From the NCBI RefSeq assembly GCF_030816715.1, contig NZ_JAUSYH010000001.1:6634001-6698000 (forward strand): a stretch of 64,000 bases of DNA, in the 5' to 3' direction. Origin of the DNA: Streptomyces achromogenes. GTDB taxonomy: Bacteria; Actinomycetota; Actinomycetes; Streptomycetales; Streptomycetaceae. The stretch's first letter is position 1. Every line of letters begins with the position of its first letter. Below the pieces are notes generated by a model that saw nothing but the letters and a program-made list of their open reading frames with translations, had not been told where the DNA came from and made no database searches. Both the position numbers and the translations under genes were made by a program. This document shows positions 54,679 to 63,681 of this stretch, one piece after another.

Positions 54679-54957
54679 GGTCCCCCGCCTCCTTCGTCCC
54701 CCTGCCCGGTGACGGTGGTATGACCCCGCGGTCCGCGCCCGAACCGCACCCCGCCCCGCTTCAGAGCAACATTTGAGGTTCGGCACGGCAGGACGGGCAG
54801 CACGGGCGGGACGGGAGGGGCCGGGCCGGCCCCGAGGAGACCGCCGAGCGCCGCACCGCAAGGGGGCCATCAGAGGGCCGATAGGGAATGCGGGGGCACG
54901 ACGGGACGGGGCCGAGACGCGGCCCGGGGAGCGCGGGGGCGCGCGTGCCGCGGGGGA

Positions 54958-55659
54958 TCAGCGGGCGCGCAGGTCCGGATGGTCCGCGACGACCGTGCAG
55001 CTGCCCGGCGCGATCTCGGTGAACCCCGCGTCCCGCACCAGCGGCAGTCCGCTCGCCGTCAGCTCACGCCAGCGCTGGGGCGGTGCGGTCCGCACGGCGA
55101 GCGGAAAGCCCGCCTCGCGCCACACGGCCCGCTGCGCGTCCGACAGTTCCCACCAGGCGAGCTGCGCGCCGTGCCCGGCCTGCGCCATCGCCTTCCCCGC
55201 CGTCATGTCCACCTCGGGGCTCATCCAGAGCACGACCGTCCCCGGCTCCACGGCGCCGGGCGGTTCCGGGTCGTCGAGATCGGTCCCGGAGACCTGGAGC
55301 TTCGCCAGTTCCTTCGGCCAGCCGTCCAGCGGCACGGGCGGGAACACCCGTACCTCCGCCGACTTCCCGGTGACGGTGATGCCCGGCAGCTCCGCCGCCC
55401 GCCGCCACTCCGCCCCCCGGGCCCGCCGCACCACCTTGCGGATCCGGGCGTCCTGCCAGTCCCGCATGACCTGCGCCCACTCTCCGTCCTCGACGGACCG
55501 CTCGTCGCCGAGCATCACGAGCACGGCGCGGGCGGCGGTCTCCAGGGCGTCGACGCGCGCGGGGGGAGCGGACTTCTCCACCCGCACGACGAGGGGCAGC
55601 ACGAACTGCGGTGCCCGGTCACGGGGGTTCGGCTCGGTCTGGAACGGGCTCTCACTCAC
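54958..55659 (-). CDS. Peptidyl-tRNA hydrolase II-like domain protein
   Basis: A 233-residue protein. The C-terminal half has the Pth2 pattern MTAGKAMAQAGHGAQLAWW (compare the GKxxAQxxHA core) and continues to TEIAPGSCTVVADHPD. The N-terminal half (FVLPLVVRVEKSAPPARVDA) is specific to actinobacterial relatives. Peptidyl-tRNA hydrolysis is the family activity, but these proteins are divergent and may act otherwise. The GTG start is preceded by TAGCCT exactly 6 nt upstream and no ribosome-binding site, so it is probably leaderless. It is divergent from the ABC pair. Confidence 0.85.
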   Translation of the reverse strand: MSESPFQTEPNPRDRAPQFVLPLVVRVEKSAPPARVDALETAARAVLVMLGDERSVEDGEWAQVMRDWQDARIRKVVRRARGAEWRRAAELPGITVTGKSAEVRVFPPVPLDGWPKELAKLQVSGTDLDDPEPPGAVEPGTVVLWMSPEVDMTAGKAMAQAGHGAQLAWWELSDAQRAVWREAGFPLAVRTAPPQRWRELTASGLPLVRDAGFTEIAPGSCTVVADHPDLRAR

Positions 55660-55696
55660 CCGCGCAGGCTACTGGACCCGCGAGAGGATGCTCCTC

Positions 55697-56560
55697 ATGG
55701 AACTCGATCTACGCCTCGAGGATGTGGGCCGCCGCTACGGCTTACACGGCCCCTGGGTGCTGCGTCACGTGACCCTGCGCCCGGCGCCCGGCACGCTCAC
55801 CCGCGTCGCGGGCGCCAACGGGACCGGAAAGTCCACCCTGCTGCGCCTGCTGGCCCGCGTCGACGCCCCCACCGAGGGCAGGGTCACCGGCCGACCCCGC
55901 ACCGCCTACGTCCCCGAACGCTTCCCCGCCGCCCTCCCGTTCACCGCCGCCGGCTACCTCACGCACCTCGGCGCCGTGCACGGTCTGTCCCGCCCGGCCG
56001 CCGAGCGCGCCGCGGACCACTGGCTGGACCGCTTCGGCGCCGCCGCGCACGCCGGCACCCCGATGAACCGTCTGTCGAAGGGCACCAGCCAGAAGGTCGC
56101 CGTGGCGCAGGCGCTCCTCGCCGAGCCCGACCTGCTGATCCTGGACGAGGCGTGGACCGGCCTGGACGCGGACGCCCGGGCCGAACTCGAGCGGGCCGTC
56201 GCCGAGCGGACGGCGGCCGGCGCGGCCGTCGTCTTCGTCGACCACGACCCCCGCCGACTCGCCGACGCCACCGACGTCGTACTCACCGTCCGGGACGGCG
56301 GTCTGCACGCGCGCGTGGACGCCGACGCCCGCCCGGACTCCGCGCCCACCGGCCCGCACACGACGGTCGAGGTGCACGGTCCGGCCGCGGCCCTGCCGCT
56401 GGAAGCGCTCCGGCTGGCCACCTCCGCCGAGCAGACGGCCGGGCGCCGCCACCGGCTCACCGTCCCCGCCTCGCACTCCGACGTCCTGCTCCGCGCCCTG
56501 CTGAGCGCCGACCCGCCGTGGCACGTGGTGAGCGTCCGTCAAGAAGAGAGCCGCCCGTGA
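55697..56560 (+). CDS. ABC transporter ATP-binding protein (orphan pair)
   Basis: A 287-residue protein with one ATPase cassette: Walker A GANGTGKST, signature LSKGTSQKVAVAQAL, Walker B LLILDEAWTGLD and H-loop FVDHD. The signature departs from LSGGQ in the manner of exporter-type ATPases. About 75 extra residues follow the cassette. ATG 55697 is preferred, while an ATG at 55688 in frame is possible. The stop overlaps the start of the partner membrane protein. The substrate is unknown; such small pairs often export drugs, peptides or lipids. Confidence 0.88.
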   Translation: MELDLRLEDVGRRYGLHGPWVLRHVTLRPAPGTLTRVAGANGTGKSTLLRLLARVDAPTEGRVTGRPRTAYVPERFPAALPFTAAGYLTHLGAVHGLSRPAAERAADHWLDRFGAAAHAGTPMNRLSKGTSQKVAVAQALLAEPDLLILDEAWTGLDADARAELERAVAERTAAGAAVVFVDHDPRRLADATDVVLTVRDGGLHARVDADARPDSAPTGPHTTVEVHGPAAALPLEALRLATSAEQTAGRRHRLTVPASHSDVLLRALLSADPPWHVVSVRQEESRP

Positions 56561-57228
56561 CCGCCCTGCTGCGCTACCAGAGCGCCCTGCTCGTCCGCTC
56601 GCAGCGCTGGCTGCCGCCGTTCCTGCTGTACGCCGTCTTCCTCGGCGTCGGCGTGCAGGGCGGTCAGCCCCTGCTGGACTCGCTCGGCTACACGGCCGCG
56701 TTCCTGCTGCCCGTGGCCGCCTGGCTGGTGCGGATCTGCGTCTCCAACGAGCCGCCGGCCGCCCGCACCGTCGTCGCAGCGGCGGTCGGGCCCGCGCGGG
56801 CCCATCTGGCCTGTGTGCTGGTCGCGCTGTCCGCGGCTGCGGCGTTCGGCGTGGCGGCGACCGCGCTCGTCACCTTCGTCAGCGACCCGGTCGGCAGTGA
56901 TCACCAGCGGCGCGTCCCGGTCCTCGATGCGGTCGGCGCGGGCCTGCTCGCCGTCCTGACCTGCGCGCTGCTCGGCGCGGCCGTCGGCGCGCTCACCGCC
57001 TGGCCGGTACTGCGCTCGCCGGGCCGGGCGGTTCCCGCGCTGCTGCTGGCGGCCCTGCTGGCGCTGGTGGTGAGCGGGTCCCCGGCGCACGCGGCCGTCA
57101 GCGGCCTGGTCGGCGGCTCCCGGACGGCCACCGTCCACCTGCCGCTGTGGCCGACGGCTGCGGCGGCCCTGCTGGGCGCGGCCGCGATCGCCGCCGCCTG
57201 CGCGCTGACGTCCCGCCGGTCGCCCTGA
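56557..57228 (+). CDS. ABC transporter membrane subunit (ABC-2-like)
   Basis: A 223-residue protein with about six hydrophobic segments (WLPPFLLYAVFLGVGV, TAAFLLPVAAWLVRI, HLACVLVALSAAAAFGVAAT and others). It is the evident partner of the preceding ATPase, with the GTG overlapping its stop. It shows no recognisable substrate motif. A run of 28-bp tandem repeats follows the gene. Confidence 0.85.
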   Translation: MTALLRYQSALLVRSQRWLPPFLLYAVFLGVGVQGGQPLLDSLGYTAAFLLPVAAWLVRICVSNEPPAARTVVAAAVGPARAHLACVLVALSAAAAFGVAATALVTFVSDPVGSDHQRRVPVLDAVGAGLLAVLTCALLGAAVGALTAWPVLRSPGRAVPALLLAALLALVVSGSPAHAAVSGLVGGSRTATVHLPLWPTAAAALLGAAAIAAACALTSRRSP

Positions 57229-57240
57229 CCCGGTCTCGGC

Positions 57241-57352
57241 ACGGCCGGGCGGCCTACCGCACGGAGGCACGGCCGGGCGGCCTACCGCACGGAGGCACGG
57301 CCGGGCGGCCTACCGCACGGAGGCACGGCCGGGCGGCCTACCGCACGGAGGC
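57241..57352. repeat. 28-bp tandem repeat, four perfect copies
   Basis: The unit begins ACGGCCGGGCGGCCTACCGC and is repeated exactly four times at 57241, 57269, 57297 and 57325. Each unit contains GGCCGGGCGGCC, which can form small hairpins. It lies between two convergent genes and may act as a terminator or be a neutral expansion. The copies are directly adjacent, without spacers. Confidence 0.92.
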
Positions 57353-57386
57353 GCGGGCCGGCGGATGCCCGGCGACCGGGAGGGCG

Positions 57387-57575
57387 TCATCCCGAGCAAG
57401 CGGTCCGCTGGGCCTCCTGCCATTCGCACACCGGGCACAGCGTGATGCCCTTGTACGACTCCGGGTACTCCGTCGGCTTGCGGCACTGCACACACTCCGC
57501 GTACGGCGGTCCCTCGGCCCTGGGCGGCCGAGCGGCGTCGATCAGGCAGTAGTCGCGCTCGCTGTCGTCGCTCAT
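57387..57575 (-). CDS. Small zinc-ribbon protein
   Basis: A 62-residue protein with two Cys pairs, ECVQCRKPTEYPE and TLCPVCEWQE, spaced 18-19 residues apart as in zinc ribbons. An additional Cys is in DYCLIDA and another near the C-terminus. There is no signal peptide. Function is unknown. The ATG is preceded by TACGCT exactly 6 nt upstream and no ribosome-binding site, suggesting a leaderless message. Confidence 0.8.
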   Translation of the reverse strand: MSDDSERDYCLIDAARPPRAEGPPYAECVQCRKPTEYPESYKGITLCPVCEWQEAQRTACSG

Positions 57576-57846
57576 GACCCCAGCGTACGAAACCCCTGCC
57601 GGCCGCCGAAGCGGAGCCACAGGCCGCCGGACGAGCCCACTGCCCGCGCGGTGTGGTGGTGGGCGGTGCGCAGCGCGCGGTGCGCGGGCGGCGGGGGTGC
57701 GCCCGCTGAATCGGTGGGCCGTGGGCGGTGACCCGCGTGTGCTCCCGCGTCCGGGCCGGCGGCGCGGGAGCATCCGGCCCGTGGAGCGGCGGCGGGGGGC
57801 GAGGGAACGACGGGGAGGGGTCGTGTGCGGCCGTCGGCCCCGCAGG

Positions 57847-58797
57847 TCACCGCCGTCCGCCGGCCGCCGCGATCAGCTCGGAAACCTTGACGAAGCGGTA
57901 TCCGCGCCGGCGCAGTTCCGGGACGATCGTCCGCACCGCCTGTTCGGTCGTCGGGGCCGCGCTGCGGGTGCAGTGCATGACGACCACCGAGCCGGGCCGC
58001 ACTCCGTCCAGCACCTGCCGGGCCACGGCGTCCGCGTCGGTGGCGAAGGCGTCCCCGCTCACCACGTCCCACTGCACCGCGGTCACTCCGGTGCCGCTCA
58101 CCGCGCGCAGCGCCCGGCTGTCGTAGCAGCCGCCGGGGAAACGGAAGTACGGCATCGCGTCCGGCACGCCCGCTTTGCGGAACGCCGAGTAAGCGCGTTC
58201 GACATCCGTTCTCATCCGGTCCTCGGGGACGGTCGGCAGCCCGTAGCAGTCACCGGTGAAGGCGTGGTGGCTGTAGGAGTGGTTGGCGATCTCGAACCGC
58301 GGGTCACGGCCGAGCGAGCGGGCCTGGTCCGGGTACTCCTCGGCCCAGCGGCCGGTCATGAACACGGTGGACGGCACCTTCAGCTCGCGCAGCGCCGCGA
58401 TCAGCCCGGGGTTGTCGAAGTGCTCGCCGGCCGCCGCCCGGGGCCCCTGGTCGGCGGTCATGTCGGCGTCGAAGGTGAGGGCGACCGTCCTGCCGGCGGC
58501 GCGGGGCGCACTGCGGAAGACGGGGGTGAGTCCCGCCGGACCGGGGGCCAGGGTCGGGGGCCGGGAGGGTGCGGCGGCTGTGGCGGATGCGGCGGACGGG
58601 GAAGCCGGGCTTGCGGCGGAGGCGGAAGCCCCGGGTGAGGCGGGCGTCGTCGCGGGCCCGGAGGCCGCGGTGGAGGCGGGGGCGGCGGTACGGGCGGCCA
58701 CCGGACGCTCGGGAGTGCCGCAGCCGGTGAGCGCGGCGAGGGCGGCCGTGAGGGCGCAGAGAGCGGCGGCCTGACGACGGCACGCAGGAAGGATCAT
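57847..58797 (-). CDS. Polysaccharide deacetylase (NodB/CE4 family) lipoprotein
   Basis: A 316-residue lipoprotein with lipobox LTGC (Cys26). An Ala/Ser/Pro linker of about 65 residues follows, then a NodB domain (about 105-310). The motif VALTFDADMT holds the catalytic and metal-binding Asp pair, ANHSYSHHAF the two metal His, and FRFPGGCYD and VVMHCTRS later conserved motifs. It probably deacetylates peptidoglycan or another extracellular polymer on the cell surface. TAAATT lies exactly 6 nt before the ATG, with no Shine-Dalgarno, so it is probably leaderless. Confidence 0.92.
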   Translation of the reverse strand: MILPACRRQAAALCALTAALAALTGCGTPERPVAARTAAPASTAASGPATTPASPGASASAASPASPSAASATAAAPSRPPTLAPGPAGLTPVFRSAPRAAGRTVALTFDADMTADQGPRAAAGEHFDNPGLIAALRELKVPSTVFMTGRWAEEYPDQARSLGRDPRFEIANHSYSHHAFTGDCYGLPTVPEDRMRTDVERAYSAFRKAGVPDAMPYFRFPGGCYDSRALRAVSGTGVTAVQWDVVSGDAFATDADAVARQVLDGVRPGSVVVMHCTRSAAPTTEQAVRTIVPELRRRGYRFVKVSELIAAAGGRR

Positions 58798-58934
58798 CGT
58801 ATGAATTTATGCGTGACGCCCTGGGGGTGGTACGGAAATATGACCGCAGTCTCGGTGTCGTCACCCGCCCGTGCGCCCGTGTGCTCCGTCCGGCCGCGCC
58901 GCCACCCGTCCCCCGGGGCTCACACGCAGCGCGG

Positions 58935-60308
58935 TCAGCGCCGCCAGGGGCCCGTCACCGCGAACGTCGTGCCGGGGGTGTAGCAGTTGACGTACATCGT
59001 GTCGCCGTCGGGGGAGAAGGTGACTCCGGCGAACTCGCCCCACTCGGGCTCCTCGGGCGTGCCGATGTTCTGGCGCCCCCGCGCCATCGCGTAGACCTCG
59101 CCGCTCCTGGTCACGCCGAAGACGTGCTGCGCGCCGTTGCCGTCCTCGCAGACCATCAGGCCGCCGCTGGGCGCGAGGCAGATGTTGTCCGGGGACTCGC
59201 CCGGCAGCCGCACGTCCGTGTCCGGTCCGAAGACGATGACGAGGGTGAGACGGCGGCGCTGCGGGTCGTAGCGCCAGATCTGCCCGAAGTGGTCGGCCGC
59301 CGAGCCGTCCGCCCCGCGCGCGAACGACGACACGAAGTACACGCACCGCCCGCCCCAGTAACAGCCCTCCAGCTTCTGGGCGTGGGTGATGCCCTTCGGG
59401 CCGAAGTCCTGCAACCGGATCGGGGTTTCGGCGGCGAGGGGGTCCGGCACGTCGACCCATTCGATGTCCTCGAACACACGGCCCGTGTCCTGGATGGAGG
59501 ACAGGTCCGGCACGCCGGGCACCCGCATCGCCTGCAGTCGGCCGCCCGCGCGCAGCGAGCCCACGCCGCCCAGCGGCTTCTCCGGCAGGAAGCGATAGAA
59601 AAGGCCGAACGGGTGAAGAAACGCGTCCTCCGTCTCGTAAACGATTCCGCACCGCGGGTCGACGGCGATCGCCTCGTGCTGGAAACGGCCCATCGCGGTC
59701 AGCGGCACGGCTCCGGTGCGGCGCGGGTCGGACGGGTCGACCTCGAAGATGAAGCCGTGATCCTTGGTGTAACCGTTTGTGCCGGCTTTGTCCTCGGTCT
59801 CCTCGCAGGTCAGCCAGGTGTGCCACGGGGTCGGTCCCCCCGCGCAGTTGACGGCCGTACCCGCGATCGCGACCCGCTCGGAGAGCACCTTGCCCCGGGA
59901 GTCGAGCGTCAGGGCCGTACAGCCGCCCTTGCCGGCCGGGTCGTAGGTCAGGCCCTTGACGGTGGGAACGGGATGGGCGGCGGTGGGACGGTTCTCGTGG
60001 TTGCGGACCAGGTGCACGCGGCCGCCGTGCCCCGGGAGTGCCGTCATGCCGTCGTGGTTCGAGGGCACCGGGCCCTCGCCGGAACGCAGCGGTTCGCCCT
60101 CGCGGGACAGGACCCGGTAGCGGAAGCCCTTGGGGAGGTCGAGGAGGCCGTGCGGGTCGGGGACGAGGGGGCCGTACCCCTCGTGACCGAGGCCCTGCGC
60201 GGCCGCGGTGCCCGCGAAGAGGTCGGAGAGGGCGCCGGTGAACGCGATGCTCGCGCCCACCCCCAGCGCACCGGTGCCGGCGAGGATCTGACGTCGTGTC
60301 GCGGACAT
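58935..60308 (-). CDS. PhoX-family (DUF839) Tat-exported phosphatase-like protein
   Basis: A 457-residue protein. The Tat signal SATRRQILAGTGALGVGASI starts it and a beta-propeller of the PhoX/DUF839 type follows. Conserved motifs include LVRNHENRP, WLTCEETED, DPRCGIVYETEDAF, PDNICLAPSGGLMVCEDG and FAGVTFSPDGDTMYVNCYTPG. Classical PhoX is a Ca- and Fe-dependent alkaline phosphatase; whether this member has that activity is unproven. GGAAGG lies about 6 nt before the ATG. No Pho box was identified upstream. Confidence 0.9.
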   Translation of the reverse strand: MSATRRQILAGTGALGVGASIAFTGALSDLFAGTAAAQGLGHEGYGPLVPDPHGLLDLPKGFRYRVLSREGEPLRSGEGPVPSNHDGMTALPGHGGRVHLVRNHENRPTAAHPVPTVKGLTYDPAGKGGCTALTLDSRGKVLSERVAIAGTAVNCAGGPTPWHTWLTCEETEDKAGTNGYTKDHGFIFEVDPSDPRRTGAVPLTAMGRFQHEAIAVDPRCGIVYETEDAFLHPFGLFYRFLPEKPLGGVGSLRAGGRLQAMRVPGVPDLSSIQDTGRVFEDIEWVDVPDPLAAETPIRLQDFGPKGITHAQKLEGCYWGGRCVYFVSSFARGADGSAADHFGQIWRYDPQRRRLTLVIVFGPDTDVRLPGESPDNICLAPSGGLMVCEDGNGAQHVFGVTRSGEVYAMARGRQNIGTPEEPEWGEFAGVTFSPDGDTMYVNCYTPGTTFAVTGPWRR

Positions 60309-60397
60309 GGGAAAACCTTCCTGCTGGCGGACAGGACTGTGATCCCGCTGTGTCTATCACCCGCGCTGCGCCCCGGGAACCACGCGCGGCGCAGGTG

Positions 60398-61348
60398 TCA
60401 CCCGTCGGCGGCCTTGGGAGGGGGCGGAGCAGACGGCGCCGCCGGCGGCTCCTGGGTCTGCTGGGGAAGCGGTTGCCACTGCGACGGTTGCGTGAACGCT
60501 TGCTGCTGACGCTGTTCCGCGACCGGTTGCTCCCCGGAATGGTGCGGAGGCGGTGGCCGCTGCTGCTGAGGCTGTTGTGCGGGCGGTTGCTGCTGGGCTT
60601 TCTCCAGGAAACGCAGCAGCTCCACCGGAAACGGCAGCACGAGGGTGGAGTTCTTCTCCGCGGCGACCGCCACCACCGTCTGCAGCAGCCGCAGTTGGAG
60701 TGCGGCAGGCTGCTCGGACATCTCCGCGGCCGCCTCGGCGAGTTTCTTCGACGCCTGGAGTTCCGCGTCGGCGTTGATGATCCGGGCCCGGCGTTCGCGG
60801 TCGGCCTCGGCCTGCCGGGCCATCGAACGCTTCATGGCGTCCGGCAGGGAGACGTCCTTGATCTCGACCCGGTCGATCTGCACGCCCCACCCGATGGCCG
60901 GGCTGTCGATCATCAGCTCCAGCCCCTCGTTGAGCTTCTCCCGGTTGGACAGCAGGTCGTCCAGCTCGCTCTTGCCGATGATCGAGCGCAGCGAGGTCTG
61001 CGCCATCTGGGAGACGGCGAACCGGTAGTCCTCGACGTTGATGACCGCGGCCGGCGCGTCCACCACACGGAAGTACACGACCGCGTCGACCCGTACGGTC
61101 ACGTTGTCGCGGGTGATGCCTTCCTGGGCCGGAATGGGCATCGTCACGATCTGCATGTTGACCTTGCGCAGCCGGTCCACCGCGGGGATGACGACGGTGA
61201 ACCCGGGCCGGCGGACGTCGCCGTGCAGCCGGCCGAGCCGCAGGACCACCCCGCGCTCGTACTGCTTGACGACCCGTGCGGCGGCCCCGAGGTACACGAG
61301 GCCTCCCGCGACGACCGCCGCGGCCGCGCCCAGCAGCTCCTCGAGCAT
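60398..61348 (-). CDS. Slipin / SPFH (band 7) family membrane protein
   Basis: A 316-residue protein with one N-terminal hydrophobic segment and an SPFH domain (about 20-240): VKQYERGVVLRLGRL, VTMPIPAQEGITRDNVTVRV, VYFRVVDAPAAVINVEDYRF and WGVQIDRVEIKDVSLPDAM are stomatin-like. The C-terminal 60 residues are a Gln/Pro-rich low-complexity tail. Slipins form membrane scaffolds. Many bacterial slipin genes sit beside a NfeD-like partner, but none is visible here. GAGGAGG lies 5 nt before the ATG. Confidence 0.92.
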   Translation of the reverse strand: MLEELLGAAAAVVAGGLVYLGAAARVVKQYERGVVLRLGRLHGDVRRPGFTVVIPAVDRLRKVNMQIVTMPIPAQEGITRDNVTVRVDAVVYFRVVDAPAAVINVEDYRFAVSQMAQTSLRSIIGKSELDDLLSNREKLNEGLELMIDSPAIGWGVQIDRVEIKDVSLPDAMKRSMARQAEADRERRARIINADAELQASKKLAEAAAEMSEQPAALQLRLLQTVVAVAAEKNSTLVLPFPVELLRFLEKAQQQPPAQQPQQQRPPPPHHSGEQPVAEQRQQQAFTQPSQWQPLPQQTQEPPAAPSAPPPPKAADG

Positions 61349-61409
61349 GTCGACCTCCTCGACCAGAGGTCCCGATTGAGCCGTTCTGCCTACTCCTGCA
61401 ACGATATGC

Positions 61410-61457
61410 CCGCCGTCCGGTCCGGGGCCACGCTCAGGCTCCCGGACCGGACGGCGG
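61410..61457 (-). terminator. Terminator of the carbonic anhydrase-SulP operon
   Basis: CCGCCGTCCGGTCC and GGACCGGACGGCGG form a perfect 14-bp stem with a 20-nt loop, 13 nt after the end of the SulP gene on the minus strand. Confidence 0.8.
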
Positions 61458-61469
61458 ACACGCGCGGCG

Positions 61470-63014
61470 TCAGCCGGCCCGGGCCGGCTCCGTCGCCGCC
61501 TCCGCGGCCTGGCGCGCCTTCACCGGCTCGGTGACCTTCACCGGTTCCGTGCCGTGGGCACTGTGGCGTTCCGCCCAGGTCTCCAGGGCCGTCCGGCAGG
61601 CATGGTCGAGGTGGTGCAGACCCGAGAGGTCCAGCTCGACCGGGCGGTCCTGCGGAAGGGCCTCCAGGCTGTCGAGGATCTTCGGCAGACGCAGGAAGGT
61701 CGCGTTGCCCGACAGGTACGCCTGTACCGGGCCCGCCCCCTTGTCGACGACCTCGAGCCGGATGTGCGAGGCCTCCCAGGCCGTCTTGACGACCGCCAGC
61801 GCGAGACCGATGAGGACGCCCTCGAACATGCTGACCGCGACGATCGACACGGCCGTGACGACCAGGATCAGCGCCTCGCCCGGGTGCTCGCGCCACAGCG
61901 CCACGAGTGACCGCACCGGCACGAGCTTGGCGCCCGCGTGGACGAGGATGCCGGCCAGCGCCGGGATCGGGATGTACGCCAGCAGGTCCGGCAGCAGGGC
62001 CGCGAACAGCAGCAGCCACACGCCGTGCAGCACGCGGGACGCCTTCGTCCGTGCCCCCGCCTGCACGTTGGCCGCGCTGCGGACGATCACCGCGGTCATC
62101 GGCAGCGCGCCGAGCACGCCGCAGACCGCGTTGCCGGCGCCCTGCGCCATGAGCTCCTTGTCGTACGCGGTGCGCGGGCCGTCGTGCAGCCGGTCCACCG
62201 CGGCCGCGCTGAACAGCGACTCGGCGGACGCGATCAGGGTGAACGCGACGATGGTGCCGAGCAGACCGACGCTCGCCAGGTCGCCGAAGGCGCCGAGCGG
62301 CGGAGGCTGGACGGACTCGAGCAGGCCCCGCACCTCGACGGTGGCCACGGGCAGGTCGAACAGCAGGGCGGCGAGCGTGGCCAGGCCGACCGCGGCGAGC
62401 GGTCCCGGCACCGTGCGGACCATCGCCGGCAACCGCTTCCACAACACCAGCACCGCGACGGTGCCCGCGCCGAGTACGAGCGAGGCGGACCCGGCGGCGC
62501 TGCCGAAGGCGTCCACGGCCGCCTCGGGCAGCCCGGCGATCTTCGCCGGACCGGACGCCGGCGCCTTGGCGCCGGCCGCCGCGTAGAGCTGACCGGCGAT
62601 CAGGACCAGGCCGATTCCGGCCAGCATGCCCTCGACGACCGAGACCGAGATGGCGCGGAAGTAGCGGCCCAGCCGCAGTGCGCCCATGGCGAGCTGCAGG
62701 ACGCCCGTGGTCAGCACGATCACCCCGAGGGCGGGCAGGCCGAACTCCCGCACCGCCTCGAAGACCAGCACGGTCAGACCGGCGGCGGGACCGGACACCT
62801 GCAGGCTGCTGCCCCGCATGAGCCCGGTGACCAGGCCGCCGACGATGCCGGTGACGAGCCCGAGCTCGGCCGGTACGCCGGAGGCCACGGCCACGCCGAC
62901 GCACAGCGGCAGCGCGACCAGGAAGACGACGAGAGAGGCGGCGAAGTCCTGCCTGAGGTGCGGGAACCGGGATATTCGCCCGGTGGGCTTCTGGTGCGTC
63001 ATGGCGGCGCTCAC
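61470..63014 (-). CDS. SulP-family anion transporter, probable bicarbonate transporter
   Basis: A 514-residue membrane protein with 10-12 spans and a C-terminal STAS domain (about 410-500, VELDLSGLHHLDHACRTALE). The SulP core begins DFAASLVVFLVALPLCVGVA and contains GLMRGSSLQVSGPAAGLTVL. The GTG at 63014 overlaps the stop of the beta-carbonic anhydrase gene; an ATG at 63002 is possible. Pairing with carbonic anhydrase favours bicarbonate over sulfate, as in BicA-like proteins. This is inference from context. Confidence 0.9.
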   Translation of the reverse strand: MSAAMTHQKPTGRISRFPHLRQDFAASLVVFLVALPLCVGVAVASGVPAELGLVTGIVGGLVTGLMRGSSLQVSGPAAGLTVLVFEAVREFGLPALGVIVLTTGVLQLAMGALRLGRYFRAISVSVVEGMLAGIGLVLIAGQLYAAAGAKAPASGPAKIAGLPEAAVDAFGSAAGSASLVLGAGTVAVLVLWKRLPAMVRTVPGPLAAVGLATLAALLFDLPVATVEVRGLLESVQPPPLGAFGDLASVGLLGTIVAFTLIASAESLFSAAAVDRLHDGPRTAYDKELMAQGAGNAVCGVLGALPMTAVIVRSAANVQAGARTKASRVLHGVWLLLFAALLPDLLAYIPIPALAGILVHAGAKLVPVRSLVALWREHPGEALILVVTAVSIVAVSMFEGVLIGLALAVVKTAWEASHIRLEVVDKGAGPVQAYLSGNATFLRLPKILDSLEALPQDRPVELDLSGLHHLDHACRTALETWAERHSAHGTEPVKVTEPVKARQAAEAATEPARAG

Positions 63015-63592
63015 AGGGCTTCGAAGCCGTCGGTGTCGACGCGGTGTTCGCGAACCGCGCCGGTGTGCACCTCGTAGTACCAGCCGCGCACCCGCAGCCG
63101 GCCGTCGGCCAGCCGCTTCTCCACGCACGGGTACGAGCGCAGCCGCAGCACCTGGGCGAGCGCATGGTGCTGGACGGCGCGCATGACGGTCGGGTCGTCC
63201 GGATCGGCGGCGCCGGGCTCGTCGGCGGCGTGCGCCAGCCAGTCGCGTACGGCGGGCACGCCGTCGAGGTCGTCGCCGCGCACCAGCGCGCCGACGGCGC
63301 CGCAGTGCGAGTGGCCGCAGACCACGATGTCCTGGACGCCGAGCACCTCCACGGCGTACTCGATGGTGGCGGCCTCGCCGGTGGGGCGGTCGGAGCCGTA
63401 GGGGGGCACGATGTTGCCCGCGGTGCGCAGCTCGAAGAGCTCGCCGGGCCGGGCGCCCGTGATCAGCGCGGGAACGACCCGCGAATCGGAGCAGGTGATG
63501 AAGAGAACCTGCGGGGACTGGCCTTCGGCGAGCCGGGCGAACTCCTCAGGGCGCTGTCCGAAGGTACGGGCGTTGTCGATGAGGGGCTGCAT
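63011..63592 (-). CDS. Beta-class carbonic anhydrase
   Basis: A 193-residue enzyme that interconverts CO2 and bicarbonate. Zinc ligands are Cys34 (ITCSDSR, with the Asp36-Arg38 dyad), His94 and Cys97 (VCGHSHCGAV). The fold-typical ELRTAGNIVPPYG is present. It is the first gene of a coupled operon with the SulP transporter, through a GTGA overlap. AGGAGGAG lies about 11 nt before the ATG, which is slightly far but the only site seen. Confidence 0.94.
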   Translation of the reverse strand: MQPLIDNARTFGQRPEEFARLAEGQSPQVLFITCSDSRVVPALITGARPGELFELRTAGNIVPPYGSDRPTGEAATIEYAVEVLGVQDIVVCGHSHCGAVGALVRGDDLDGVPAVRDWLAHAADEPGAADPDDPTVMRAVQHHALAQVLRLRSYPCVEKRLADGRLRVRGWYYEVHTGAVREHRVDTDGFEAL

Positions 63593-63681
63593 GACGTGGT
63601 GACTCCTCCTGGCGCGCCGTGGGGCGCGTCGGACGTGCAGGACACAGGACAGGTGGGGGACTGTTGCTCTGTTCTGCCCGC

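Noticed and set aside
57241..57352. Possible CRISPR array in the 28-bp repeats
   Set aside because: The four copies are directly adjacent with no spacers, and no cas gene is present.
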